Assembly (NCBI GenBank): GCA_014904985.1
Contig: MU129229.1
Location: 1-41,026, forward strand
DNA: 41,026 nt
Direction: 5' to 3'
From: Hydnum rufescens UP504
Taxonomy: Eukaryota; Basidiomycota; Agaricomycetes; Cantharellales; Hydnaceae
Shown here: positions 22,601-31,518 of the stretch, piece by piece
How positions within the stretch are numbered: position 1 is the first letter of the stretch
Layout of the letters: each line of letters starts with the position of its first letter
The notes under the pieces: model-generated
What the model saw: only the letters and a program-made list of their open reading frames with translations
The model's database searches: none
What the model was told of the DNA's origin: nothing
Made by a program: the position numbers and the translations under genes

Positions 22601-22878
22601 GCACCTGCTGGGGGTAAATATTGTCTGTTCATTCTGTTTTTTGGCTTGTTCTCTTTTCCCAGACCCCCTCTTTTCAATGCATCTACTCATGAGTCATTTG
22701 GAGCATTTCTGGCTTCATTATGACTTGTGCTCTCCTCCTCCCCCACTTAACACCACCTTGTATGGGCAAATCCCATTAATTTGTGGTGTTTTGGGGCTTG
22801 TTCAATGCATCCTAATCCCCTCCTTCTTCCAAACCCATTTTTATGCCCATCTGATTCTTCCTCACTTCACTATCACCC
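19056..22878. repeat. 3823-bp palindrome, apparently perfect, with a single-base centre
   Basis: Position x matches the complement of 41934-x, with the centre at the G at 20967. The arms are 1911 bp each. Every open frame on one arm recurs with identical translation on the other, and sampled lines were identical base by base; the first mismatch I find is 19055/22879. Each arm contains about 300-bp tandem units (outer), three imperfect units of about 125-150 bp around GTGGCTTTCCATTCAG, and an AATTGCCAGCATT...AAGTGCCCAAG motif followed by TTATATACTG (20250-20312 and its mirror 21622-21684) that resembles the core of the inverted repeats at 28.6 and 40.0 kb. No coding region is recognised. It is either a real inverted duplication or an assembly or amplification fold-back. 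Confidence 0.95.
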
Positions 22879-23200
22879 CTCTTCTCCTCCCCTCTTTCCC
22901 TGCACCTGCTGGGGGCAAATATTGTCCATTCATTCTTCTTTTGGGCTTGTTCTCTTCACCCAGACCCCCTCCTTTCAACGCATCTACTCACAAGTCATTT
23001 GGGGCATTTTTGGCTTCATTATGACCTATTCTCTCCTTCTCCCCCACTTAACACCACCTTGTATGGGCAAATCCTGTTCATCTGGGTTGTTTTTTTGACC
23101 TTATGCAATTCATCTCAATCCCCTCTTTCTGCCCACCCCATTTGCATGTCTATCCAACCATTTTTCACTTCACTGTCCTCCATCTTCTCCTTCCCCCTTG
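22254..23200 (+). repeat. about 300-bp tandem units, right palindrome arm and beyond
   Basis: TCACTTCACT(A/G) phrases at about 22264, 22563, 22865 and 23167 mark units of 300-303 bp. The array runs past the end of the perfect palindrome (22878), so the right side has at least one more unit than the left. The open frames here are by-products of the C/T-rich repeat. Confidence 0.85.
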
Positions 23201-23690
23201 CCCTGTACTTGCTTATTTCCCACTTTGTATTGATTTACCAGTATTGAAGTCCCCCATTGGGGCCCCTTTGGATGTATCCCTAATTAGGTCCAATGGCATA
23301 ATGGATTTAATAGTTGATGTGGAACAGCGGTGTTAAGCCCATATATGGTATTATGTCCATGAAGGTGCAGAACTACTAAGGTCACCAAAAGTACCCCTTG
23401 GGGCCCCTGAGGTCTGAGACCTAGTTAGGCCCAAAAAGTGCTTCATTTTTGGGCTGAGTTAGGGCTGATTTTGTGGCTGACCAAGGTGGTCCCCACCCCC
23501 TCTTTGTCTTTGTCTTTGTCTCATCTTCCTTGCCACTACCATCTTTCCCTCATATAACACACAGTAATCATCATGCTGTTCACTTGATTGGTTTCATGGT
23601 GAACTATGCTCATATATGTACATGTCTGTATAATCTTGTATAATAAATACATCTTCAATGGCAAGATGAGGTGCTGGATGTTGCTGCCTT
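23201..23690. other. spacer before the KDZ leader
   Basis: No gene recognised. Contains CTAATTAGGTCC near 23281 and GACCTAGTTAGGCCC near 23421, weakly like the hairpin at 36327-36381. These could mark a transposon end, but no target duplication was found. Confidence 0.3.
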
Positions 23691-24345
23691 TTTTCTTCCA
23701 TCTCATGTCTTGCCACCATTAAGGTAAGCTGAACAGTGCACTAGATCCCATCCTCCCTGAGCTCAATAGTTTCCATCATTCAGAAGGCAGTCATCTGATA
23801 AAACATGGTACCATCACATTGTGATACTACTCATTTTTCAGTATCTTCAAGGCATTGTCCCAACATCTGATAAAACACGATACCATCACATTGTGATAGT
23901 ACTCATTTTTTAGTACCTTCAAGACATTGTCATCCTCAGTGCTTGGTGAAGCAGGCTGCTGCAGTTTGCTGTGGCACTCATTTCCTGGCTCTTGTTACTG
24001 TATTTTTTCTTCATTCTGTCTCACATCTTGCCACCACCAAGGTATGCTAAACTAGAACCCTATTCCGCTCTCCCCTTGAGCTCAATGATTTCCCAAGTCA
24101 TCAGGCTACAGAAGTCTGACATCTGATAAGATACTGTACAATCACATTGTGATAGTACTTGTTTTTCAGTACCTTCAAAACATCATCATCCTCAGTGCTT
24201 GGTGAAGTGGGTCACTGCAGCTAGCTGTGGTACACATTTCCTGACTCTTCAAGCATGTAACTGGCTTGTAACATGTTGCATTGTCACATTGTGATAGTGC
24301 TCATTGTTTCAGTGTCCTCAAGCTTTGTCCTACTTTCTTTTGCAG
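23691..24345 (+). repeat. tandem exon-intron-like units, first type (KDZ leader)
   Basis: CATCTTGCCACCACCAAG|GTATGC (donor at 24042) repeats CATGTCTTGCCACCATTAAG|GTAAGC (donor at 23724), and each is followed by CATCACATTGTGATAGTACT and a TTTTTCAG acceptor (23841 and 24169). A shorter partial unit lies at 23860-23915 and a further related acceptor at about 24310. Period about 320 bp. No coding frame. Confidence 0.65.
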
Positions 24346-25007
24346 AGTGAATCACTGTGGCCAGTCTGTGGTGTCCACTCCCAAATTCCTCAACTATGCA
24401 TCTTTGGTTGAATACTGTATTGTCACATTGTTGCAGTGTCTGTTTCTCCAACATCCTCAAGTCTGCTCACTCCCTTGGTCAAGTGAATCACTGTGGTTTC
24501 TCTAAGTGCTCACTTGTCATCTCCCTCAAATACTGTGCACATAAAATCCTTGCTCATTGACAAATTTGGTGAACCAGCCCATTTATTTTGATACCTCATG
24601 TCAATTCTCAATGTAAGTTGAAGTGTTAAGTGTTCCACTGTAATATCTTCTCAATAGCTAACCTCCTTTCTTTTTCAGAGTGAATCACTGCAACCAGTCT
24701 GTGGTGTCCACTCCCAAATTCCTCAACTGCACATCTTTGGTTGAACACTGCATTGTTGCATTGTCACAGTGTCCATTTCTCCAACATCCTCAAGTCTGCT
24801 TACTCCCTGGGTTGAGTTAATCACTGTGGTTTCTCTAAGTGCTCACTTGCCATCTCCCTCAAATACTGTGCCCATATAATCCCTACTCATCAACAAATTT
24901 GGTGAATCAGCCCTTTTATTTTAATACCTTGCATCAACTCTTAATGTAAGTTGAAGTGTTCAGTGTTCTGCTGTAATATCTTCTCAATAGCTAACCCTCC
25001 CTTGTAG
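24346..25007 (+). repeat. tandem exon-intron-like units, second type (KDZ leader)
   Basis: Two units: exon-like 24346-24612 with intron-like 24613-24678 (GTAAGTTGAAG to TTTTTCAG), and exon-like 24679-24945 with intron-like 24946-25007 (GTAAGTTGAAG to CCTTGTAG). Both exon-like parts are exactly 267 nt and about 90% identical, start AGTGAATCACTG and follow a pyrimidine-AG. Both intron-like parts carry a GCTAACC branch-like site. The second ends 10 bp before the transposase ATG, so this is probably a spliced 5' leader of the transposase mRNA. Confidence 0.7.
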
Positions 25008-25017
25008 TGTTTCCAGA

Positions 25018-28000
25018 ATGATTCACAGTGCCATAAGGACTGTAAAAAAGAAGGAGTCCCACATGTCTGCCCATGGTCACATGAATGCTGGGACCATTTG
25101 TGCCTTCAAGGCTCATCAATCAAGGATGAAGGCCTCCAATTCTCGAAAATGAGCCCATCCAGATGCAAACCCAACCATTGCAAGTGATGTACTTCCAAAT
25201 GCTGTCCTAGGCATTGATGGCATCAACACAGCTCTTCAGGACTCTGTCAGCCAAGAACAGCTCAGTGTTCAGTATGATGTTACCCCTCTCTTGACCAATA
25301 CTGCCAGTGTCATTGATGATAAATGCTCACACCATGCCTGTTTCAAGCATGCCAAGGTGCATCAGTGGAACAATACTGTACTCCCATCTCTTATTTGTCC
25401 TTACATGAAGTTTTGGAGGGAGCAGCACCATTCTTCTTCATTGGACAAGTCTGGCAGGTTCATTTGCAAGTGCAGCAGCAGGCACCATACTTTGGAGGTG
25501 ACCTGTGTTCATATAGAACAGATTGAGGATGTTGCATTGGATGTCTGTAAATGCAGATCTGGCCCTGGCCAGCTAGTCCAACATGGTTTCTTCCCATGTG
25601 CCCTGGTTCAGCCTACATTGGCTGCAAGTCTTGATATGCTGGAATTTGTCCCAGAGCTTTTCCGTCACATTGCTCCCAATGAAAGAGGCTGGGCAGCAAC
25701 TCTTACCAAGTACTTGATGGCCTGTGGTTATTGTTTCACTACAGGGTATTCATTTTGCTGCTGTTTTGCAAATGCCCTGGCCCACTATCAGCAGCTTGTC
25801 AAGCTCATTGATGCAGAGGTTGAGAAGTGGGTAGATCATTTGCAAGGGCAATCTCATGTCTCTCCCCACTCCCCCAATATCAATGTCCACATCCCAGTTT
25901 GATGTGAAGACCCTGGTTAACAAGCACTATTATTCAAATGCACAGGGTACAGTTGACACTGTCACCATTTGTGATTGTCCTAGCATTTACCGACAATATT
26001 GCTGTCCACTGTGATTTGGCAGTAACAATGCTGAGATTGGAGGCCTAATGGTTGATTCCATTGTCTGCATTGATGCAAACTTCCAGCTGAAATGACAGTG
26101 AGACTTGGACTGACATGTGGGGTATCAAGGAGAGACTGGAACCCAGGACCCACACATTACATCCCCAGGGATGATTGAGCTGTCACAGGAGGCCTTAGAG
26201 GCATGGGAGAAAAAAGTCTGAGGCATCTGACCTGGAAGAGGAGAACCAAGAGCTGGACAGAAGTGCAAAGCCCATGAGGCAGTGGAAAGAGAAGATCTGT
26301 AAGCAGAGGAAGGAGATAAAGTTGAAAGGAATCTAAACATGCTGAATTCTACATACCATCCCTGTGGTGAATCTTTCATTGCTGCCAATGGAGATCAACT
26401 AAAGGCATCAACTCAATACTTCAGTGACACTGGCATCCTTGCCATGCTCTGCTGACATGATATTCCCATATTTCTGGCCAACATGTGGACTGCTGGGGAG
26501 AAACAATTTTATGTGTTTGCCCTTCTTGATGCCCCTATCAAGCACCTGCCCCATCATTGGAGAATTGGTGCCTTATATGATATTGGCTGCCAAATAGACC
26601 AATTGCTCAAGAAATGGGACTTTCTGCCAGAGTGGTTGGGGTGTTTGGAGTGGGGTGTATTGATTTTCCATGCATATGGGCACCAGTGGACCTGTCAACT
26701 ATGGTACCACCCTCAAAAGAATGAGATCTGGGGTCTTTCAGATGGAGAAGGGTGTGAGCAGTTTTGGAGTGAGTTACAGTGACTTATCCCTAGGCTTCAG
26801 GTGACAGGCTATCACCATTGACTATTCCTTCTGGACTTACAAGTGGAACACATTGATGAGGGGAAATGAGAGGGTTTTGGAAAGTGGCTGAGGGATTGCA
26901 CTGATTGTGCCTGATGTCATTTGGATGAAGCCCAGGAGAAACTTGGTCTTCAGTCTATTGAGTATCTCCAACAATTCAAGGAGCAGCAGCTTTATCACAG
27001 TCAACCAATATCCTGGCAGTCCCAGACCCAGGGTGCCCATGCCATTGATTGTATCCTTTCACTACACTCCACATTAGATTCCCAGCAGGAGAACTTGCAA
27101 GACTTAATAAAGGAGGGAAATGATATGGTTGGAGAGGACAGTGCAAGTGAAGCTGTGCTTATGGAATGGCAGGAAAAGGTTAAATCAACAAAGGCCTCAG
27201 TAGTGCACCTTGAAAACAACATACAAAGGAAGGTTGAGGATCTGAAACTCTGGGATTGGGTTGCTGCCCAGAAGTTGTCAAAGCTGAAGAAGGATAAATG
27301 AATTACTCTTCAGCTCAACCTTCATGTTCTTAGGGAACAACTCCTCCAAAAGTTAAGGGAGCAAAAATTTGAGCTTGCAACTCTGGACTGCACCCATTCT
27401 ACTCACATACTGGACCAGAAGATGAAGGCACATGCAGAAAAGGCTGTGAAGCACTGCTCCTCTGGGATTGAAGGCACTATGAAGAAGTGCAACATGACAT
27501 TGGTGGAAATGGTTGAATATAGAAGGAGATCAAAAAGTATCTCAAGGGATGCTTATATTCCACCAATGCTGTTGCAGGAAGAAGGGTTGTACAGACTGGA
27601 TGTTGATCAGGATATATGGGAAGATACATGGGGTGATGTCACTGACTTCCCTGATGGTGTCCTTCCTCCATGGTTGGCAGATGCTTCAATCAAGCAAGGG
27701 ATATGTACTGTGCAGGAGATCATCAACTGTAAAGAGGAGTTGGAACAGTGCAAGGTGGAACACAGTAATATTTGGACATGGTTCTCTAAAGAGTATACTG
27801 CAGTGGAGAGAGTGGTCAACTTTACACAAAATGATGATGTCTCATTCTTTGCCCTTGTTTGACTGCATCAACTGTATGACTGGTTGGCAGCTTGGAGAAA
27901 AGGTCTTTCTCTCATTAATTCTATGTCAACTACCCTGTGCTGGGATGATATCCACCCTCCAATACCTCTAGAACATCACCATCTCAGTCAAGTTTCGAGC

Positions 28001-28138
28001 ATATCATCAAGGGGGCATAAGGATGATGGGTTGAGTAGTGTGGTATCATCATCATCTGATGGTGATGATGGAGAACTAGAGGAGGATTGTGAAGTAGAGG
28101 ACCTTGGTTTTATTGCACTCATAGATAGTGAAGATTAA
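25018..28138 (+). pseudogene. KDZ-type transposase with CxC motif, decayed
   Basis: Start ATG at 25018 (MIHSAIRTVKKKE). First stop near 25150, frameshift between 25902 and 26483, more stops after that. The CxC-type region is readable: VCKCRSGPGQLVQHGFFPCA, LEFVPELFRHIAPNERGWAA (about 25545-25695). The core follows: CIDANFQLK (about 26070), ALYDIGCQIDQLLKK (about 26567), FHAYGHQWTCQLWYHP and GLSDGEGCEQFW (about 26668-26772). These Asp and Glu positions belong to the blocks I expect around the catalytic residues of KDZ (Kyakuja-Dileera-Zisupton) transposases. Next comes a Gln/Glu/Lys-rich coiled-coil region (about 26920-27300), a further domain (27422-27862) and an acidic C-terminus (SSSSDGDDGELEEDCEVEDL). 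KDZ enzymes move DNA by cut and paste. Several stops are TGA where CGA is expected, in keeping with CpG decay. Confidence 0.85.
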
Positions 28139-28190
28139 TATACTAGAATTATTATTCATTAATGTGTATAGCCCTTGTCTTGAGCTAAAT

Positions 28191-28394
28191 ATTGTGAAGT
28201 CCTTGAAGTTGAGGCCATTGACAATGGTTGATGTCAAATTTGATGTCAAAACCATCAATACAAGGTCAAAATTCAGTTTTTGATCATCATTTGACATCAA
28301 CCCCAATTTAAGCCTCTCAGGCCAGGACAAAACATCAAAATGGTACTCCTTTTGGGCTAAGGCTATATGGCTGACCAGCCTGAGGAGGCTAGTC
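28191..28394 (-). mobile_element. KDZ 3' cassette, terminal block (copy B)
   Basis: Lies 53 bp after the transposase stop. Matches 5446-5615 in the same orientation and, in reverse, about 40525-40770. Contains many TGACATCAA/TTGATGTCAA words in both directions. On the minus strand it follows a splice acceptor (TTTTAG|GACTAGCC at 28395), so it would be the last exon of a transcript convergent with the transposase. No protein-coding frame is conserved between copies. Confidence 0.7.
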
Positions 28395-28500
28395 CTAAAA
28401 TTAAAAATATCATGTTAGTACAATAATTCAATAATGATGCAAAGAGAGCAGCTTCTGCTGCTCACTTTGCATGGCTGTATCTATAGACAGAGAAACTCAC
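28395..28500 (-). other. predicted hairpin-bearing intron (copy B, left)
   Basis: Minus strand: AAG|GTGAGTTT at the right end, TACTAACATG branch-like site, TTTTTAATTTTAG at the left end; 106 nt. In the middle an imperfect hairpin at 28437-28472 (ATGCAAAG...GAGCAGC / GCTGCTC...CTTTGCAT). Same design as the introns at 38-39 kb. Confidence 0.65.
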
Positions 28501-28504
28501 CTTA

Positions 28505-28542
28505 CATGACCACACACCCACCATAGCTGGTGTGTGGTCATG
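28505..28542. repeat. exonic hairpin next to the donor site
   Basis: Perfect 14-bp stem CATGACCACACACC / GGTGTGTGGTCATG with a 10-nt loop. It lies 4 bp on the exon side of the predicted donor at 28500. Confidence 0.9.
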
Positions 28543-28595
28543 ATTTTGTTGCTCAGCTCCCCTGCTGTGTGTGGACAGACTTTGTGCACAAGTCA

Positions 28596-28771
28596 ATGCC
28601 AGCAATTGCCAACATTAAACAAGTGCCCAAGAGCCAGCTCAGCAAGCATAATAAAAGGGCATGGTGAGTATGTATCAGCCAATAAATATGTATTCTATCT
28701 ATTATCTATTTATACAAGCCTTGTACTGCCTGTACTTGGGTGCATTTTTGAGACTGGAAATTGCCAGCATT
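28596..28771. promoter_or_regulatory. inverted-repeat core, candidate bidirectional promoter (copy B)
   Basis: Left arm TGCCAGCAATTGCCAACATT...AAGTGCCCAAG and right arm CTTGGGTGCA...GAAATTGCCAGCATT are inverted copies. Between them lie ATAATAAAAG and ATTTATACAAG TATA-like boxes facing away from the centre. Predicted introns left of it run leftward (28395-28500), right of it rightward (28868-28974). The same motif occurs in the palindromes at 20.3/21.6 kb and 39.7/40.3 kb. Promoter function is inference. Confidence 0.45.
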
Positions 28772-28827
28772 GAGTAGCATCTCATCCAATCCACTCTACT
28801 AAGGCCAGCCAAAGTGAGCATGAGATG

Positions 28828-28861
28828 GTGCCACACACCCACTCCAGCAGGTGTGTAGCAC
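28828..28861. repeat. exonic hairpin before the plus-strand donor
   Basis: GTGCCACACACC...GGTGTGTAGCAC, nearly perfect, ending 6 bp before the predicted donor at 28868. Counterpart of the hairpin at 28505-28542. Confidence 0.75.
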
Positions 28862-28867
28862 TATTAG

Positions 28868-28974
28868 GTAAGTGTTTCATTTTGGGTATACAATGATGCC
28901 AAAAGAGCAGCAACAGCTGCTCTTTTGGCATTGCTTGTGTTACTTTTTTTAAACTAATGTATTAATTATTCTAG
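28868..28974 (+). other. predicted hairpin-bearing intron (copy B, right)
   Basis: Plus strand: TTAG|GTAAGTG, AACTAATG branch-like site, TTATTCTAG; 107 nt. Central perfect 16-bp stem ATGCCAAAAGAGCAGC (28896-28911) and its complement (28916-28931) with loop AACA. Homologous to the hairpin-less intron at 5737-5800. Confidence 0.7.
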
Positions 28975-29146
28975 GTTCTTTCTCCCCTCATGAAACCCAA
29001 CCTGGAGAGTACACAGACAGTGCACCACAAAATATGGGAGTGTGCAGCCACCCAAGACCCTGACTCACAAGTACCCACAGCCCATATAACAAAACAACTA
29101 CAGTACCACACACCTGCTTCAGCAGGTATGTGGCAACATTAGGTGT
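28975..29146 (+). mobile_element. exon-like block, cut by the gypsy LTR
   Basis: Matches 5620-5736 (CCACAAAATATGGGAG, AAGACCCTGAC) and ends in a third exonic hairpin, about 29105-29134 (ACCACACACCTGC...GCAGGTATGTGG), followed by ACATTAGG where copy A has its donor. The next element starts at 29147, so the LTR was inserted at or in the donor. Confidence 0.6.
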
Positions 29147-29745
29147 TGTCAGGGTTTGACCCTTTCCTGACCCTTTCCCAGCCATTCCTGGTCCATTTTG
29201 GTCAACTCCTGCCAACTCCAGTCCACTCCAGTCTACTCCAGACCACTCCTCCCTCTGTCCACTCCACTCCCTCCCCTGAGTTTGGTTTGCTTCCAGCTTG
29301 CTTCCAGTCTGCTTCCAATTTAATTTAATCCCCTTTTCATTTCCTGTTGCTTCTGACATGCTCCCACATGTTCCTGTTCCTGACTGCTTCCCCCCTGCCC
29401 ACCTTCCTGTTCCTGCCCCCCTGTAACCATCTCCTGTTTAGTGATCACTCCCCTGTAGTATAGGAATCATGTATAAGTAGTCTGGCAGTGAAGTCCAGAG
29501 ACCTCAGCTTTGGTCTCTCAGGATTTCTGCTGTTACTCCAGACTACAGCTCTGAGTATTTTCCAGTTGACTCCATGAGCTTAAGGACTGCTGTGCTCATT
29601 TCTGCCTAGTCCCTTCCAGCTGCTGGACTACTCCTGTGACCTCTCCAACCTTCTTATCTCATTCTTGCCTAGATTCTTGCAGACTTAGCCAGAATTATTT
29701 GTGTTTATATTTGTTTGGTGCCCTTGTCACAGTGTGGCCCTGACA
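29147..29745 (+). mobile_element. 5' LTR of gypsy element 1
   Basis: Starts TGTCAGGG (29147) and ends CCCTGACA (29745), a perfect 8-bp terminal inverted repeat. A TATA box (CATGTATAAGTAG, about 29468) lies in the second half. Tandem CCACTCCAGTC-like motifs occupy 29210-29280. Gag starts 19 bp after the end. The right LTR of this element is not present. Confidence 0.7.
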
Positions 29746-29763
29746 GAAGACCAAAGCTCTCTC

Positions 29764-30730
29764 ATGAGCCCACCATCTGGATTGCTTAGTATCACCAATT
29801 TCCCTCCCACTCCTCATTCTGAAATGTCTGATGGTGCTCCAGTAGCCATTACTGCCGACCACCTCCAACACCTCCTCACTCAACTCCAACAACAAAATCC
29901 TGCCCTCTGTGAGGAACTAGATGACATGTGGAACCAAGGAATGCATGTGGCTGGTTTTGTATCTGCTGCAGTCCAACAAACACTCCAGCAGCACCCTCCA
30001 GCCACCCAGTCTACTCACAAGGCCAAGGGGGCTGACCCTGAGCCATTCTCTGGTGATCAGAAGAAGACAGAGAGCTTCTTATGCTCCATCTGACTGAACA
30101 TCACTCTCCAACCCAGAGTCTATCCAATGGAGTTGCACAAAATCCTGTACACACTCTCCTGGATGAAGGATGGAACTGCTGGAGCATGGGCAGAAAGTCT
30201 CCACCTCCTTTCTAGACCTGGAAACCCACAATCTGTATGAGACCTTTGAAGGTTTCCTGGTTGCCTTTGAAAGCACTTTTGGGGAACTGGACTGTGAGTT
30301 CACTGCTTGATCCCAACTCCAGAATCTAAAACAAGGGAAGATGTCCACAGAGGAGTATACCATGCACTTCGATGCCTTAGCAGGATGGACTGGATTCAGA
30401 GAGGAAGCATTGATTGATGCATATCAGCAGGGCCTCAATGAAAGACTGTTGGAAAAAATGCACCACACTGGAAACCCTCAGAGGATGGCAGGACACAGCA
30501 TGTTGTCTGGACAATCTGTGCCTCTGCTTCCAACAAGCCACATCCAGCACCACTCCATATCCTCTGAGGAACCCTCTGACATCCACAGAAAAGCCTCAGA
30601 CAGTGGCACCCATCACCACCAGACCCACTGCTGTAGAAGAGAAAATGTTCAAGCCTCAAAAACCCCTTGGTTTAAGCTCTTCAAGAAAATCTGCATCTTA
30701 CCAGCATTGAACTCTAGAAGAGAAGTATAA
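29764..30730 (+). pseudogene. Ty3/gypsy gag, decayed
   Basis: Frame opens at the ATG 29764, with a second ATG at 29824 (MSDGAPVAITADHLQHLLTQ). The gag core is recognisable: KAKGADPEPFSGDQKKTESF, then LNITLQPRVYPMELHKILYT, DGTAGAWAESLHLLSRPGNP, FEGFLVAFESTFGELD, LKQGKMSTEEYTMHFDALAG and LIDAYQQGLNERLLEKMHH. This is the retrotransposon gag family of agaricomycete gypsy elements. Stops at about 30091 and 30309 sit where Arg (CGA) is expected, and a frameshift lies near 30233. Sequence similar to the downstream zinc knuckle and pol is missing; the next element's LTR begins at about 30735. Confidence 0.8.
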
Positions 30731-30734
30731 CCAC

Positions 30735-31446
30735 TTACACTAAGGAAGTCCGCATTTTGGCACATGACTTAAGGGCAGATGATCTAGCACAAGGTTAGTA
30801 AGGAGGGAGATGAGTAAGGGGATTAGTAAGAGAATGAGTCATGTGGAGGGTTCAGAAAGGTATAAAGACAGGGGGGATTTAGTGCAGAAGAGCATCTGAG
30901 GAGCATCCCTCCAGGATCAAGGTGCCCCCTGAGAATCACAGTACCCTAATATCCAAGTATCCATTAGTAGAGAGAATAATAGTATCTTGAACAAGGAGAA
31001 GAGTATAAAAGGGAATAAGAGAATCAGAGTGTGTCAGTCTTGCTTAGTTGTGTGAAGTATAGTGGATAGTTGTAGAACCCTCAGAGTAGGAGTTGCTAGA
31101 CATCCATTCTTGAAGTTGTGTGTTTGATTCCTGAGTCTTGCATTTGTGTCTTGAAGTGTCTTGGAAGTGTCTTAAGGTCTTGTGTTCAAATCTTGGTGTC
31201 TTGCTATCTGCATTTTGGAGTATCTGGAGGTCCTGTGTTCAAATCTTGTGCAGAACATCTATCTGGGAGTCTTGTGTTCAAGGTCTAGAGTCAAAACAAC
31301 AACAAAACTGATACAAAATAATAGTTGAGTGGCACATAACCCATCAAAACTGATCTGTCCTCATCTAAAACAATCTAAACAAATGTCTCATAACATTTTA
31401 ACTGATCAAAACAAATAAAGCCCATTTAGGTCTCTTCTATAATTGG
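30735..31446 (+). mobile_element. 5' LTR of gypsy element 2 (limits approximate)
   Basis: Non-coding stretch before gag with two TATA-like boxes (GGTATAAAGAC near 30859, GTATAAAAGGG near 31006), T/G-rich repeats of TCTTGTGTTCAAATCTTG (31170-31280) and a polyadenylation-like AATAAAG near 31415. It is followed by TGGTGGCCCTTACAGGGG (about 31444), a typical gypsy-style primer-site start (TGG). Exact ends are not certain because the partner LTR is missing. Confidence 0.5.
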
Positions 31447-31518
31447 TGGCCCTTACAGGGGGTTGCAATTTTGATCAATTTTGTGCATTCAAATCAAGTC
31501 TAAATCAATTAATTCAGT

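Noticed and set aside
19211..22723. Pairs of identical open frames on the two palindrome arms
   Set aside because: They derive from C/T-rich tandem repeats and mirror each other because of the palindrome; no domain is present.
31170..31280. tRNA gene suggested by repeated GTTCAAATC
   Set aside because: The T-arm-like word recurs in a T/G-rich LTR repeat without acceptor stem or anticodon arm.
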